A stretch of DNA of 64,000 bases from Lathyrus oleraceus (GCF_024323335.1 NC_066584.1:420089819-420153818); one strand, 5' to 3'. Positions 32,398 to 44,973 are shown, numbered from the stretch's first letter. Made by a program: numbers and translations. Notes: generated from the letters alone by a model not told the origin.

Positions 32398-34025
32398 TCT
32401 TCAAGAAGAGTGACTAGGATAATGTCTTCAGAAGACCAATTACGGAGAACTTCACCCGGAACCGTTGGACGCACCCAGTTGTCAATGTCGTAATCACTAT
32501 CCTCATCTACTTCGTTGATTGTAGAGATCTGGCCAACTGATTTGGCTTCTCCTTCAACCATGTTAACATTTTCCCTACCATGGTGCAGCATAGGATTGTT
32601 GACAACATTAGGAGCCAACGCAAAGTTAATGGCCTTCGAGTCGATAAGGTCCTGAACTACGTGCTTAAAAGCTTTGAATTTCTCAATATTGTGGCCAGGT
32701 GCCCCAGAGTGGAACTCACACCTAGCATTGGCGTCATAACCCACTGGAAGCCTGCCAACGGGAGGAGCCAAAGTGCGTAACTGCACAAGTTGCAAATGTT
32801 GAAGGTTGGGAAGCAACTGTTCATACGACATCGGAAGAGTGTCGAAACGCCTATCCATCATCCTCTGTCTTTGTTGATAAGCAGGTCTGTTACCCTGTTG
32901 TTGTTGGTATTGATTTTGTTGACGTTGAGGTTGTTGTTGTTGCACTGGTGCTGCAACCGGAATGGTCACTGCTGCAACATAAGGTTGTTGATGGTAATTC
33001 TGAAAGTTATTCCTCCGGTTACCCCTGTTCTGATAAGAAGATATGGCATTTGCATCCCCTTCTCTCCTCTTCTGTCCTCCTAAGAATAGCTTCTTTGACC
33101 CCGAAGATGATCCAACCCCATTTTGGATCTTACATGTCTTCAAGTAGTTCTCCACCCTCTCACCGGTTGAGACCACATCAGCAAAATTCGAGGCGTTGTA
33201 ACCCACCAGACGCTCCAAATAAGATCCAGGCAGTGTGTTCATAAACATGTTGGCCATCTCTTTTTCCAACATCGGAGGCTGAACATAGGAAGCCAACTCT
33301 CTCCAGCGTTGAGCATACTCTTTGAAGCACTCATTGCTCTTGAGAGACAGATTTTGGAGCTGAGTCCTGTCAGGTGCCATATCCGCATTGTACTGATATT
33401 GCTTCACAAAGGCCTCAGCCAAGTCTCTCCAGCAGCGAATATGGGCTCTGTCCAGCCTCATATACCACTCCAAGGATGCCCCAGCTAGGCTGTCCTGGAA
33501 GAAGTACATGAGCAGCTTCTCAACATCAAAATACGCGATCATCTTGCGGAAGTAAGCTTGTAAATGAATCTTTGGGCAAGAGTTGCCATTGTACTTATCA
33601 AACATGGGGACTTTGAATTTTGGCGGAACTCTCACGCCTGGGACCAGCCCCAAGTCAGCAACATCCACACCAAGAGCATTCTGCCCTTCCACAACTTTCA
33701 ACCTCTCTTCCAGTCTCCGAAACATAGGGTCCATACCATGGCCCATGCCAAAGTCCTCCTGAAGTAGGGGGAATTGATCCTCCTGCTCATCATGGATGGG
33801 TTGTTGACCAAGGATGCCATGCGGGATTGGGATAGGCCCTGGTCCATTGGGTCCATTAGCCTCTCCAGCGGGAGGATCAGCCACAACCTCCGGTTGAGTA
33901 GTAGGGGGATTCCCCTGTACCAACAATCTAATCTCCTTCTATCCCTGAGCCTTTCCTTGGACCACTTCCATGAACTGATTCATGCGAATCCTCATCTCAG
34001 CGAGCTCTGCTTGTAAACCTTCCAT
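32394..34025 (-). pseudogene. gag: Ogre-B gag lacking protease, one stop codon
   Basis: ATG at 34025 (MEGLQAELAEM) aligns with the A start; TAG at codon 29 (33941-33939), where A has Gln, interrupts it, and the frame then runs 510 codons. The Gag domain is complete (WYMRLDRAHIRCWRDLAEAF; FKEYAQRWRELASYVQPPML), with a glutamine-rich stretch after it. The knuckle-like motif C-EFH-SGAPGH-NIEK-F has lost its last Cys. After VNMVEGEAKS the protein passes within about 20 residues to the conserved tail DYDIDNWVRP, omitting the roughly 550 residues that include the whole protease in A. The deletion is in frame. Confidence 0.88.
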
Positions 34026-34490
34026 TGCTCTCTGTTGATTCCTTCGGGTACCGTATCGGTGAATGCCTGAGTCAGCTATCCTAATAATGGAATACCAAAC
34101 AAGATGAGAACACTGCGGCGGTACCTGTTATGCAAGACATGCTAATGAATATGCAAATGCAATGACATGTTTATCAATTTCAAAGGGTATTCCACCCCTT
34201 GATTCCAGTCTCACATTAGATAAACAGTGTAAGAAAACCCCGACTAGAATCAAGAAGAAGATATAAACCCCTAGGAATAGATAAACATGATGCATGCAAT
34301 GCTTATGATTTAATTTTTATATCAGAGGAACTATAGAGTCTTATTTGCAAATTTTGGAAATATTAAACGTTTATCACATACGGAAATATCACGTCAATTA
34401 ATATTTGGAAATGTTTTTACGCCAAAGAAGTACAGTCTTGGTAACCAAATACAATACAAGATAGAAGGAAAATGAACATCCTATGGATCC
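34026..34490 (-). other. Ogre-B ORF1-gag interval
   Basis: Mostly AT-rich and non-coding, but the last ~95 bases before the gag ATG keep a frame (RIADSGIHRYGTRRNQQR) that matches Ogre-A upstream of its gag ATG. It follows TTGCATAACAG, a possible splice acceptor. Confidence 0.55.
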
Positions 34491-35942
34491 CTAGAAGCAA
34501 TCGTCCAAAGCCCTCGAGACCGGAAGATAAGCTGCACGAAGCCTCTTCACCTCCCTCTCATAGGCTGCCTCCATATCTGCCTTCTCTTTGGCGAGTCGAT
34601 CATACTTCCTCTTCCAAAACTTGGAAGACTGAGGAAGTAGAGAAGTCAATGCGTCATCAGGATCATCAATAACCTGGTGCTCAAGGAACTCTATCAAAGC
34701 ATCCTTCTCTCTGATCTGCTGAAGCAACTCCTCTCGTTTACAGATCCAAGCACGCGAACGGTCTTCGTCTCTCAACTCCTCTACTCCTTGGCTAGGGAGG
34801 GTTGAAGGCCCAGCCACAACCAAAGGTATGGGTCTTGGATACTCATAAGGCATGAGGTACTCGGAAGCTCTCCTCATAACCCAAGAGGTATAGGGTTCCA
34901 AAGCGATACAGTTCTTCGGACCTAGCTCCTTCCTTCCTTTATTATGGATCTTGCGCCAAGCGCGGACCATCCTGCCCTTCAAGCCTTGGGGATCTTTACC
35001 CTCTTGAAAGAACACACCCTCTAACATAATGTTATTGGGTTTATCCTTTAGGGGGAACCCAAGCTGACGACGTGCCAAAATAGGGTTGTAGTTAATCCCA
35101 CCACATGTACCAAGAAGAGGCACATTGGAGAATTCACCACAAGGGTCGATAATCTGCACACCATTATATACACGGTTGTACCAAGAGATATCATCATTAG
35201 TGAGAGACATAAGTCTCGTGGACCACCGTAGACATCCTTTGTTCTCCTTGAAGGCGAGCGTCTGAGGCAAGTGCGAAATAAACCACTTGTACAACAGAGG
35301 CAAACAACACACAATGGTACCACAGCCCTTTGCATTCCTCATATGCAAAGAGAAATAAGTGTCACCCAACAGAGTAGGAACGAGATTAAGAGTAGAGGAA
35401 ATCCTAATGGCGTTCACATCCACAAACTTGTCGATGTTGGGGAATAACACTAGCCCATAGATGAGAAGTACAAATATGGCCTCAAAGGCGTCCTTACTCA
35501 TGGCCTTCCCAAACATAGTAGCTTGATCAATGAGGAAATTAGACGGGAGATCTTGAATTCCACCTTTGGTAGTCATATGAGCACCAATAATAGATTCATC
35601 TATACGCAACAGATCAGCAATCTCTTGAGAAGAAGGAACTCTCTCCAAGCCACTGAACGGCAACTGGTCTAGGATAGGTATGCCCACAAGATAAGCATAC
35701 TCCTCAAGCGTGGGCAAAAGCTGGAAATCCGGAAAAGTGAAGCAACGGTACAAGGGATCATAGAACTGCACCAACACACTCATTAAACCTTCATCCACTT
35801 GAGTAGCCAGAATAGACAGAAGCTTCCCATGACGAGCCTTGAATTCCAAGGGATCTAATACATATGATGTCAAACTCCTTAACTCTTTCAAGTCGGGTTG
35901 TCTGAAACTGTACTTCTTCGTATTCCTTCTTTGCTTATCCAT
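34491..35942 (-). CDS. Ogre ORF1 protein (DUF7745-like)
   Basis: An intact 483-residue frame upstream of gag, the extra ORF1 that distinguishes Ogre elements from most gypsy elements. I choose the ATG at 35942 (MDKQRRNTKKYSFRQPDLKE); the frame is open for 33 more codons to an ATG at 36041, but that part is repetitive His/Ile-rich and looks like leader. The body (DPLYRCFTFPDFQLLPTLEE, YLVGIPI, then IDPCGEFSNVPLLGTCGGIN) resembles plant-mobile-type domains found in legume retroelements; I assign DUF7745 from memory of the family. The C-terminal 90 residues are charged and probably coiled coil (REELLQQIREKDALIEFLEH; KRKYDRLAKEKADMEAAYER). Function is unknown. It is the only Ogre frame in the window without a lesion I can see. 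Confidence 0.8.
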   Translation of the reverse strand: MDKQRRNTKKYSFRQPDLKELRSLTSYVLDPLEFKARHGKLLSILATQVDEGLMSVLVQFYDPLYRCFTFPDFQLLPTLEEYAYLVGIPILDQLPFSGLERVPSSQEIADLLRIDESIIGAHMTTKGGIQDLPSNFLIDQATMFGKAMSKDAFEAIFVLLIYGLVLFPNIDKFVDVNAIRISSTLNLVPTLLGDTYFSLHMRNAKGCGTIVCCLPLLYKWFISHLPQTLAFKENKGCLRWSTRLMSLTNDDISWYNRVYNGVQIIDPCGEFSNVPLLGTCGGINYNPILARRQLGFPLKDKPNNIMLEGVFFQEGKDPQGLKGRMVRAWRKIHNKGRKELGPKNCIALEPYTSWVMRRASEYLMPYEYPRPIPLVVAGPSTLPSQGVEELRDEDRSRAWICKREELLQQIREKDALIEFLEHQVIDDPDDALTSLLPQSSKFWKRKYDRLAKEKADMEAAYEREVKRLRAAYLPVSRALDDCF

Positions 35943-36843
35943 GTCTGAAAATTTGCAAATAGACCTCTTAAGTTCCTTGAAAATTTTCTCATTGTTGATG
36001 ATATGGATGTGTATGAATGCATGAATGCATGGATGCAACAATCACACTCAAGGATCAAGCAAATCACACCATACAAAGGTCATGGGATGGATCAAGTCAT
36101 CCTTAATATCAATCATCCATTTTGGTGGATTATGGTTTACACCTTATCAACACCCAAGTTCCATTGATATTAAGGATACACAAGAACGGATCAACCACGA
36201 ATCAAGGGTTTGTTGCGAGTCGCGAGCATGGAGTCTTGGTTAAGAACCACCCAAAGGGAGTGTACTAGGGTTTAAACCTGCTAAACATGTTCTACAAGAG
36301 GTTCCCATAGTCATCATCCCATCTTTCGGATATTATCGGATAAACGACTACTCGTATTCCAAAAATATTCTCAAGAGAGACTCTTATGAGTGTAGTATCG
36401 CATAACAATCGTATCAAATCTTACACTTGAACGATCTTCGCACTACGTCCTAAAATTAGGCCAAGATGGGCGTGGTAAACAAAGGTCCTTGGCTTCTAAG
36501 GCATATATTGGAAAGAGTAATGCCTAACCACGACTACTCGTGTGACATTATTGATCCCAACATAACCTCCACCAAGTGAATGGGCTTGCAAGTCAACTTG
36601 CTAAGGAATAACTCCACACAAGTCACCAAGACTATGCCATTCTGCTATCCTAAGTGCACCCGAGTTCGGGTATAGAACTCATCTCACGAAGATCACCAAG
36701 CATACAAGGAATTAATATTCAAACAATTCAATCATTACATACAATACAGTAATCCCAAATTGCACAAAAATATGTCACAAAGCAATATACCATACAATAC
36801 AACAAATATGAAAAGTAGGCAAAACCCACTAGGAAAATGATAT
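35943..36843 (-). other. Ogre-B 5' leader
   Basis: Non-coding stretch between PBS and ORF1. It contains a perfect 14-base inverted repeat, ATCCTTAATATCAA at 36099-36112 and its complement at 36164-36177, with a 51-base loop: a candidate leader stem. No other signal seen. Confidence 0.6.
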
Positions 36844-36861
36844 TCCCCAGCAGAGTCGCCA
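36844..36861 (-). other. Primer binding site of Ogre-B
   Basis: Minus strand TGGCGACTCTGCTGGGGA, six bases after the LTR end. The complement ends in CGCCA, as a tRNA 3' end with CCA would; Ogre elements are reported to use a tRNA-Arg. Matching against a legume tRNA set would confirm the isoacceptor. Confidence 0.8.
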
Positions 36862-36867
36862 CTTTCC

Positions 36868-39800
36868 TGTAGCGGGGTATTCGTTACCATTAGAGATATT
36901 GACTAAATCTAAGGTAAACCATACAAGTCGAGTCGCCACCGCACTTCTATTTATCCAAAGGAATGGTTAGAAAGCGAACAAAAACCTAAAAGTTTTATCG
37001 AATCAAAAACTAGTAAAAATGTCAGAGATCTGGGTAAGGGGGTTGGTTATGCAATGGGAAGGTTTTAAGCTCCCAAAAAATCCTAGGTACTCCTAGGGAG
37101 CCCTTTTCATAAGTGTTGTTCTAGTCTAAAGGGTGTATGTATATCTAAAGTACTATTTACTAAAAGTAAGGTTAAAAGAAAATGACTCGCAAGGATGTCG
37201 CATCCACTGCCTTCGTATCTCATCTGAGTATGAGAATCAGAGTCTTCATAGCTCGGATAACTAGGGGTTAAGGATTGCTATCTGAACATGGACTTACAAA
37301 AGAGGACACCAGCTGTGTCAAAGGAGGGCGAGCAGTGTGTTCAACGTCCTAGCAGTAGGTGTCGCAACTCGCTGAATCGAGTCTTAGGCAGTTACCTCTT
37401 TGCAATAGAACGGACTGACATGCCACAAGATCGGAGACGCACGGAAGGTCTAAAAGTGGGGAAGCTCTACTCTAGAGTTTTCGTGCAATATGGACCTATG
37501 TGTTAGGATTTACAAAGGGGAACATTTACCTAATGTTAGCATGCAAAGAATAAGGGAATTCTACCTATGTTATCATACAAAGGGTTCTACCTAATGGGTG
37601 CTACCTAAACGGAACAAGAGTCGGCGGATGGAGTGAGGAGAGGAGTTACGGATAAGGGTAGATGGCGATGCCGGAGGCAATCGACTTACAGGTAGATGGT
37701 GATGCCTGAGGCAATCGACTTACAAGAGGATAGATGAACGCGTGCTGGTTCTGTTAAGTTTTGAAAATGATTACTCGACGTTGGATCGAGCTTTTGATCT
37801 TATTTTGAAATGGTTATCGGATGTTCGTTTTAATTCTTGTATTAACAGGTGACTAAAGAAATAAAGAAATAAATATTATACACTTTATGGGAGAGGGGTA
37901 CATTTGTTATGAATGGGGATTATTCATGGCAAACAAACAATAAGAATATATGCCTCATACATCATACAAGTAGGCAACAGTTATCAATCAGATCGGATAA
38001 ATAAACAATATATAATCAAACTAAAGAATCAAATCATGGAGCATTTAAACAATGCATGGGAGTATGAACATGTTAAATAATCAAGCAATAGAAAGCATGA
38101 ATGAGAGAAACAAGTATAACAGATAACAAATGAATCAAACAGATGAAAATATGCACACGAAGGGTCCACTGAATAATTTAATCAGGAAATGAGGTAGAGA
38201 CCAAATAAAATCAAGCTAAAAGGCCTCTAATACATGGCATATGAGATGAACGAGGGAGGATCAAAAGATCTCTTCAATTGCCATAAGCAATCCCTAAGTC
38301 AAACATCGATCATAAAGAAGTCAATTGAAAATTCAAGTCAACTTAAAAAATAACAAATAAATAGCAAATTTATCAAGAAAATTATGAAAAATTAAACTAA
38401 ATTAGGTGGAGTCAGGACATCATCATCCCCCAAAAAGATTTTAAAAATAACGAAAATTGGTACATAAATTAATTAAAATAAAACAGAAGTCAAATTAAAA
38501 GTCCACCAACCAAACTAGGTCAAAAATAAATCCAAAATAAATTGAAAATGTGAAATAAAATTCCAAGAAAATTTCAGGTTGACCATGAGACAGTGGTAAA
38601 CCTTCATCCCAAAAATCAAATGCTAACAATAATTTTAAGTTATAAAAATAAATTCAATAAAAAAAGTGTGTTAAAATGGACCAGTTAGAATAAATAATTA
38701 AAATAAAATATTAATATTAAAAAAATAGGAAATTAAAAATTATATAAAATTAAGTAAAACGTTAATAAAAGTGAAAAATATTTTTGGGTAATTTTATAGA
38801 CGAAGAAAATATTTTAAATAAGAAAATGAAATATGAAAATGGAAGGATTAATGGTGATGAACATGGTAAGCAAGCGTAGATATATCAAAACATGGCCATG
38901 GAAGAGATGATTACCTAATGGAAAATAGAAGTGGAATGAAATCTGATATGTGATGTAGCTTTGCCTCCTTTCCATGAAATTCTAATGCCCCTTCAGGGTT
39001 AGGGTTTCAGCTTCTTAAATAGGGTGGATTAGGTGTTCTCATGGGCTTTTTAATAAGTGATTTATCCATAAGAATAAAAGTGTGAAGTGAGGTGTAAAAT
39101 ATTGTTATTTTGGGCCAAACTTAAGTGAATGGATGTCCAATGCATGGCCAAAAGAGGTAAAAAACGTGACTGGTTTGTGCAGCATGCTTAGAAAATCTGA
39201 TTGGGCCAGCCAGGCCCAAAATCTGCCTAGAAAATAAAGTCATGGTGCCCACTTTAAATGAATGTATCTCTCAAACCATGGATCCAAATGAGACGATTCC
39301 AAAACGATGTGAAAGAGGACATGGCAAGGTACAATTTTTGTGAAGAAAGTATTTTCAAATAATGCCTTGAAGTGCAAGAAAACTGGCCAAGAAGTCTTGA
39401 CAAATTTTGAAGATTTTGGACTTAGAAATTTTTCTAAGTGTCCTAAAAAAATGTCTCACTTTGACTAAGCATAACTTTCTCAATTCTAATCACAATGGAG
39501 AAAACTCTATATCTCTAGAAAGCTTGGAACAAGAGAAATAAATTTCATGTTGGAGAAATGTTCAAATGGAGCTTTTATCTTGATGCAAAATGGGCTTAAA
39601 GTGAGTGCAACAATCATGAAAACTTGCCCTAAATGGAAAGTCAACCATTTCCAAATTAAGTAACTTTTCCAATTCCTGATTAAATGATGAATCCATGATC
39701 CAACCTTGATCAAATTTCACATGTAGGATCCCCTAGGCATGGACTTTGAGATTCCACTCTCAAAATGTCAGGAGTTGAGTTTTCTGGCCCCACAGTTGAC

Positions 39801-40431
39801 TTTTCCCAAACTGTCTGATTCCCGATTCCATTGATCAATTGAAGCACTTCTAGCTCAAATAAAGAGTTGATTTTTTGTATGTAGACCCTTGTGGACATAT
39901 GGAGGGCCATGGAAAAGAGTTTCACCCAAAGAATCAGAAACAAACTGATTTTATACCAAACCCTAGTTTTAGGGCAAAATGATCAAGAACTGATTGCACT
40001 GATTGCCAATCGATCTTTCTGAGATAATTGTGAATCTTCCTAGGCCAAGATTCCTATCTAATCATGACATGGATGAGCTCCTCTACTTACAACCAAACAT
40101 TGCCTGTTGCAGGTAGCCATGAAACCCTAATTTCTGATTAAATCCAGATGAACACTCTGATAGCTTTGAATCCTTCACTAATGAACTGAGGACCATAATA
40201 AGATACTTGGACCCCCCTGAGACCCTTGAGACTTGTATATTTGGAAAATGAAGTCCAATTCTCAATCTTGCTTTGTGTGGGCTCCTTCTGTTAAGGAGTG
40301 ATCGATCAAAACCTGATCTCCATGTCACTAATGCAGTATGCAATGAGTATGACCTAATATGATGCTAATGAAGTGTAAAACATAATCCCATGCTTCCAGG
40401 AAAAATGAAGGGTAAATTTTGGGGTATTACA
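36868..40431 (-). repeat. 5' LTR of Ogre-B (3564 bp)
   Basis: On the minus strand it starts TGTAATACCCC at 40431 and ends CCCCGCTACA at 36868, next to the PBS. The terminal 500 bases (ending with AAGTGCGGTGGCGACTCG and a pyrimidine-rich CCCAGATCTCTGACATTTT) match the D and E LTRs. A TATTTAA motif at 39021-39015 is a weak TATA candidate. It abuts Ogre-D at 40432, so B inserted into the D 3' UTR; the expected duplicated target would be CTCTC. Confidence 0.87.
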
Positions 40432-41060
40432 CTCTCCAGCAGGTTTGCCTCCTGTTCACCCTCAGCAGGGTCGTTCACCGTTAGACTTCCCTAATTTGGT
40501 CGCCAGCGGGTTATCTCCAGCTGATCTCCTTCAGGTTATCCTCAGTTTGATCACCAACAGTCTTCCCCCAGGAGAGTTGTCTGATCGGAGCCTGATTATT
40601 GTTGTTTCCTCCTTCTCGGATGATTTTTCCTCCTAGCAGAGCGGGTGATGAAAATGTTTATTTTCTATCCCCAGTGGAGCGTTGTTTTCCCCTTCCTCAG
40701 CAGAGACTATTTCTCCAGCAGTATGAGGATCTGTGTTGAAACTTCTATTTGATGGTTGTTCCCTACAGAATTCTACATCACCTCCTGATAAGATCCCTAG
40801 TAGATTTCTTCTCTGATCTTATCCTTATCTCTGCGTATTGTTGGAAGATCCCCAGTTTTGGGGATTGTGATCCCTTGCCTTTTTCCAACAGCAGTCTCTG
40901 ATTCCCGGTGATCCTGTCTTTTCCCCTAGCAGTGATCTTTGTCCTGGCAGCGACTTCAGTCGATTCTCAGCATTGGTCTTTATCCCCTGCAGAGATTGGT
41001 GTTTCCTAGTATTTGTGGTCCCCATCAGATTGGATTTTCTCCTGTGGGCCTGACTTTCTC
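40432..41060 (+). repeat. tRNA-3'-end-like motifs in Ogre-D 3' UTR
   Basis: About 14 degenerate copies of the TCCCCAGCAGAGT motif in sense orientation (for example CCCTCAGCAGGGTCG at 40459 and ATCCCCAGTGGAGCG near 40668), starting right at the Ogre-B junction. This shows the motif is not confined to the A/B/C group. 41061-41574 holds no clear signal. Confidence 0.65.
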
Positions 41061-41574
41061 TTTTGAGATGTAGTACCGGATGTCTGTCCATTGATTCTTC
41101 GACCTATTTGTGTTAGATATGTCTTTTTGTCAGCATTCATCATACATAAACCACGCATATACATGCATAATTATAACATTCAGATATTCATGTTGCACCA
41201 TTCGCCATATATCTTTGTTTGTTATCTCCTTCTATTTGGGTGATACATATTTCCCCAAGTAGATGTTTGCGTCTGATCTCTCCATATAGAGTCAGCCCCA
41301 TTAGGCAGAATGCGTCTACCCTTTCTTCCATATTCCCTACTGAGTTATGTCCTCCTGGATGATTATTATTTCAGTTTCCTCCCAAAACATGTATTGGGAT
41401 GGAATTACTCCCCTGAGTTATATTCTCATTGGGTTAAGTCTTGTTTCATCGTGTCTCTCTAGTTTGTTCCTAGATTGACTACTCTTGTTATTTTCCCATG
41501 CACTTCCCCGTAGTTTAGATGAATGATTGCTCAGTAACTGATAATTGTCCATCTTTTCCCCGACAGAATATTGT

Positions 41575-42500
41575 GGCCTTCTACCCAGTAACTGGTAGTT
41601 GTAAGTCCTATTTCTGTGGTTTTCTACCCAGTAACCGGTAGTCGTAAACCCCAATTTATCCCCTTGTAGAGTTAACCCTCGATTTTGTTCATCCTAACCG
41701 ATGACGGTTACTCTCTTCCGTGGTTTCCTACCCAGTAACCGGTAGATGTAATCCACTCTTTGTTGGTTATCTTTATCCAATATTCGGTATCTATATTCCT
41801 TCACCTTTTGAGTATACCACCCAGTAACCGGTGATATATCTCTTGGATAATTGCTCTGATCAAGCAATTTATCCCCAGCGAGTCATCTTTCATTCACCCT
41901 TGTTTGGTAATGATTGTTTCTCCCCTTGATTGGTCATCATTTTATACCCAGTAGCCGGTATCCCCATGTCCTTTCTTTTCGGTCAATTTATCCTTTATTA
42001 ACCCAGTAACCGGTTGTGGATAATCTTCCATGCGATTATGTTATCTACGTTCTGACGGTAATAGATAATATATCTCATGCGCTCTTCAGTCGAAGTCTTT
42101 TTTCTTCCCCAATTGAGTAAGATTCGTATTTCCTTATGGAATCGAATGCCCGTCCTGTAATCGAGTTTGCTTTTTCAGCCCTCCTTTCGGATGATGAGTG
42201 TCTTGGGAATACTCCCAAATTCACGCCTTGGTTGGTCACCTATTATATGCCCAGTAACCGGTATCCCTGGTGTTCCTTCCTTTCTGCTCCCTATTATGAC
42301 TTTTTGTCCCATGTGGAGTCAGATTTCCCTGAGTTGAAATATACCTTTTTTAGGTCTTCCTCAGATGTTTTGGATGATTGATATCTCTCACCCTTATACC
42401 GGTCTTAGATATTCATTCTCCCCGATCCTGTTGTTCTCTCACCCTTATACCGGTGTCTTGATCACATTTCTCCGTGAGCTTATTATCCAGTAACCGGTAA
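41575..42500 (+). repeat. CCCAGTAACCGGTA repeats in Ogre-D 3' UTR
   Basis: Eight or more copies of TACCCAGTAACCGGTA or close variants at about 41580, 41623, 41728, 41815, 41944, 42000, 42248 and 42483, at uneven spacing and usually after a short unique sentence of sequence. Ogre-E carries the inverse. 42501-43002 is non-coding; it ends in a block (CCTCATCGAGATGAAGATTT) also present beside the E polypurine tract. Confidence 0.75.
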
Positions 42501-43003
42501 TACCTCATTTGTTGTTTCCTCAGCTGAGTCCTTCGTGGATGTTTCTAGCCTGAATCCCTTAGCGGATTTTCCCCCCATCCGAGTCCGGATCTTTATCCGA
42601 AGTATCCTTTATGGATAGTTTGTTGTATTGGCATATTCCCCAATACATGCATCTTTGCGTCAGCTCGAGTCTGTCCATTGATTTATTTTCATGGAATTTC
42701 ATCGTGTCTCTCCGCAAATTTCAAGTCGTGACCTGCTCACGCATTTTATCCCTTTATTCCCAGTAAAGTCCCCAGAGTCTCTGTCCCATTTATGAGTGTA
42801 TTACTCATATGGATTTTCAGTTTTTTTTTATTTCTTTTCCTTTGTGGACATATATCCCCACAGAGTATTAACTTTTGCATACATACATCTGCATCATGAG
42901 GTCTCTTAGGGACCAAAATTCGTCCCTTTGTTATTATTTAAGCCCATTCTACCTCATCGAGATGAAGATTTTAACCTTCATATCTCCGGCTAGAATGACC
43001 TTA

Positions 43004-43015
43004 AATAGGGGTATC
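43004..43015 (+). other. Polypurine tract of Ogre-D
   Basis: AATAGGGGTATC directly before the LTR TG. Confidence 0.8.
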
Positions 43016-44525
43016 TGTAAGACCCTAATTTTGACCCTAAGATCCCTCATGGCATCATATCATTGCATATTGCATTTGCCTCAAGGATCATAGCATCTTG
43101 GCCCCTTACCTCTAGGGTGGGATTGTGTGAGTTGGTTTGAGACCACCAAGCATGCTTGAATTGTATATTATTGCTTTTCTTATTTTTGTTCACTAACCAA
43201 AAGCACAAAAATATGTCACTAACACCTTTTGTTTTGTAGCTTGAGCAATCATAAGATCCAAGGCTCCTAGGAGGCCCCTATGCTGAAAGAATGGCCAGAT
43301 GAAGTTAAAAGCAAGCATGACAATGGTTCACAAAGATCTCAATCATCATATATGCCTCCCAAGCATCTCAATTTGTCAATTTGATCAAGATAAACCAAAG
43401 GACTTGAGGATTGTTTCCCAAGGAAACCCTAATTCAATTGTGCATCAACTATGCTCATGAAGCAACCTCAACCCATGATCAAATACAATCAAGGTAAGTT
43501 CTTTCATTCATCATTTCATGCATATATGTGCCTATGTGAGTGTCCTCAATCATCATTTCATCAAGATTTGAAGTTTGGACTTGAGAAGTTGATCAGTCAA
43601 TTCACCTGACTATTCTGAAATCCACTGAGACCTAACTTTTGATGTGTTTGTCAAATGAATATGACCCCAAGATAATAAATGTTCTTAAGAACCATATGAA
43701 CAACTTTCATGTTCATCAAAAATTGATTTTAATCTTGTAAGGTCATCATCCATTTCAAAACATTATAGGTCATTTTGACTGAAACCCTAATTTTGGGTCA
43801 ACTTCCCAAAGACCTAACTCACTCATTTTTCATGATTTTGAGGTGGGATCAAATGCATTGGAAATTTTAAGATGTCTACTTCATTTGTTATGTTGGACAA
43901 AACTTCATAATCCTAAAAAAAGTACATGTTATAATACAAAACATTATAGGTCACTTTGGACCAAAGTCATTGAAATGTGAAAAAGTCCAACTTCAAGTGC
44001 CCATAACCTTCTCATCAAAAATCAAAATGATTCAAAATTTGAGTCCAAATTTGTTGTCGTGAAAAGATTTACAACCTTGATGTTGAAGGTTTTGTCATTT
44101 GAGGCTTGCATCATTGAAACAGAAGGGCCTGAAGTTGGTCCATTTTGCCAAAATTCACATACACATGTTTTGCATATTGAACTTTATGACCAGTTTTCAT
44201 TAATTTCCCAACTCCAAATGGATTTTTTTTCAACATAACAATTGTTCCTCATGTCAAGACCTTTCTAACCATTACCCACAAGGCCATGTTTCATTTTGGT
44301 AAGGGGTGTTTTCGAAGATGTGAAAGTTTGGGTGCATTTATGGAAACCATGTGAAAACTTCATGCACACTCATTTACAATGCCATGTACATGTCCAATTC
44401 AGCTCAATCTGATATCAACATGCTAAACCAATTGCATTTGGCCTCCCATGCGCCTGCACAGGCCCATGCATGGAGGCCCTCATTTCACATGTACATGAAC
44501 TTTACATGACTTACATCACCTTGTG

Positions 44526-44535
44526 CTATAAATAG
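44526..44535 (+). promoter_or_regulatory. TATA box in Ogre-D LTR
   Basis: CTATAAATAG about 1.5 kb into the LTR; the Ogre-E LTR has the same sequence at the matching place. Confidence 0.65.
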
Positions 44536-44973
44536 AGATGCTCAGCTTAATTCATGATCAACCTTAAGGCGCCTTACATGCTGCAGAATTGCATCCCACA
44601 CCTCACCTAAAGGAATTTTGCATTTTCTCTTTAATTTTTCAGTTTCAATTTTCAACTTTCTTGGTTGATTATTGAACTCTAATTCCTTAGCCTCACTTCA
44701 ATTCCATCTCAAGATCAAGCTGAAGCAAAGAGTTGGAAGAGATCGTGCTTCATAGAGCTGCACTTGAAAGGTTGTTGTTCAAACTTTTTCAATTCGAATC
44801 TCACTGGATCTTGCTCATTTCAAGTGTTTGTTGGCTCCTCTGAAGTCCTCTCATAAGAGGCAACTGAATTGTGTATTTAATTTCATAAATCCATCAAGTT
44901 CAGTTTGAACTCCATGATTTTCTATCTCTGATTTCTCCTCCTATGAGAGTCTAGAGAAGAAACCAATGGCACA

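Larger units (their letters stand above)
27123..40431 (-). mobile_element. Ogre-B: Ogre element on the minus strand, 3' end lost at Ogre-C junction
   Basis: Read right to left: 5' LTR (40431-36868), PBS, leader, ORF1, gag without protease, intron, pol, hairpin array, part of the 3' UTR, then the abrupt start of the Ogre-C LTR. Its pol protein resembles that of A closely, but its LTR begins TGTAATACCCC and ends CCCCGCTACA, a different LTR subfamily. Six nonsense codons and the protease deletion make it non-autonomous, though no frameshift is seen. Confidence 0.9.
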
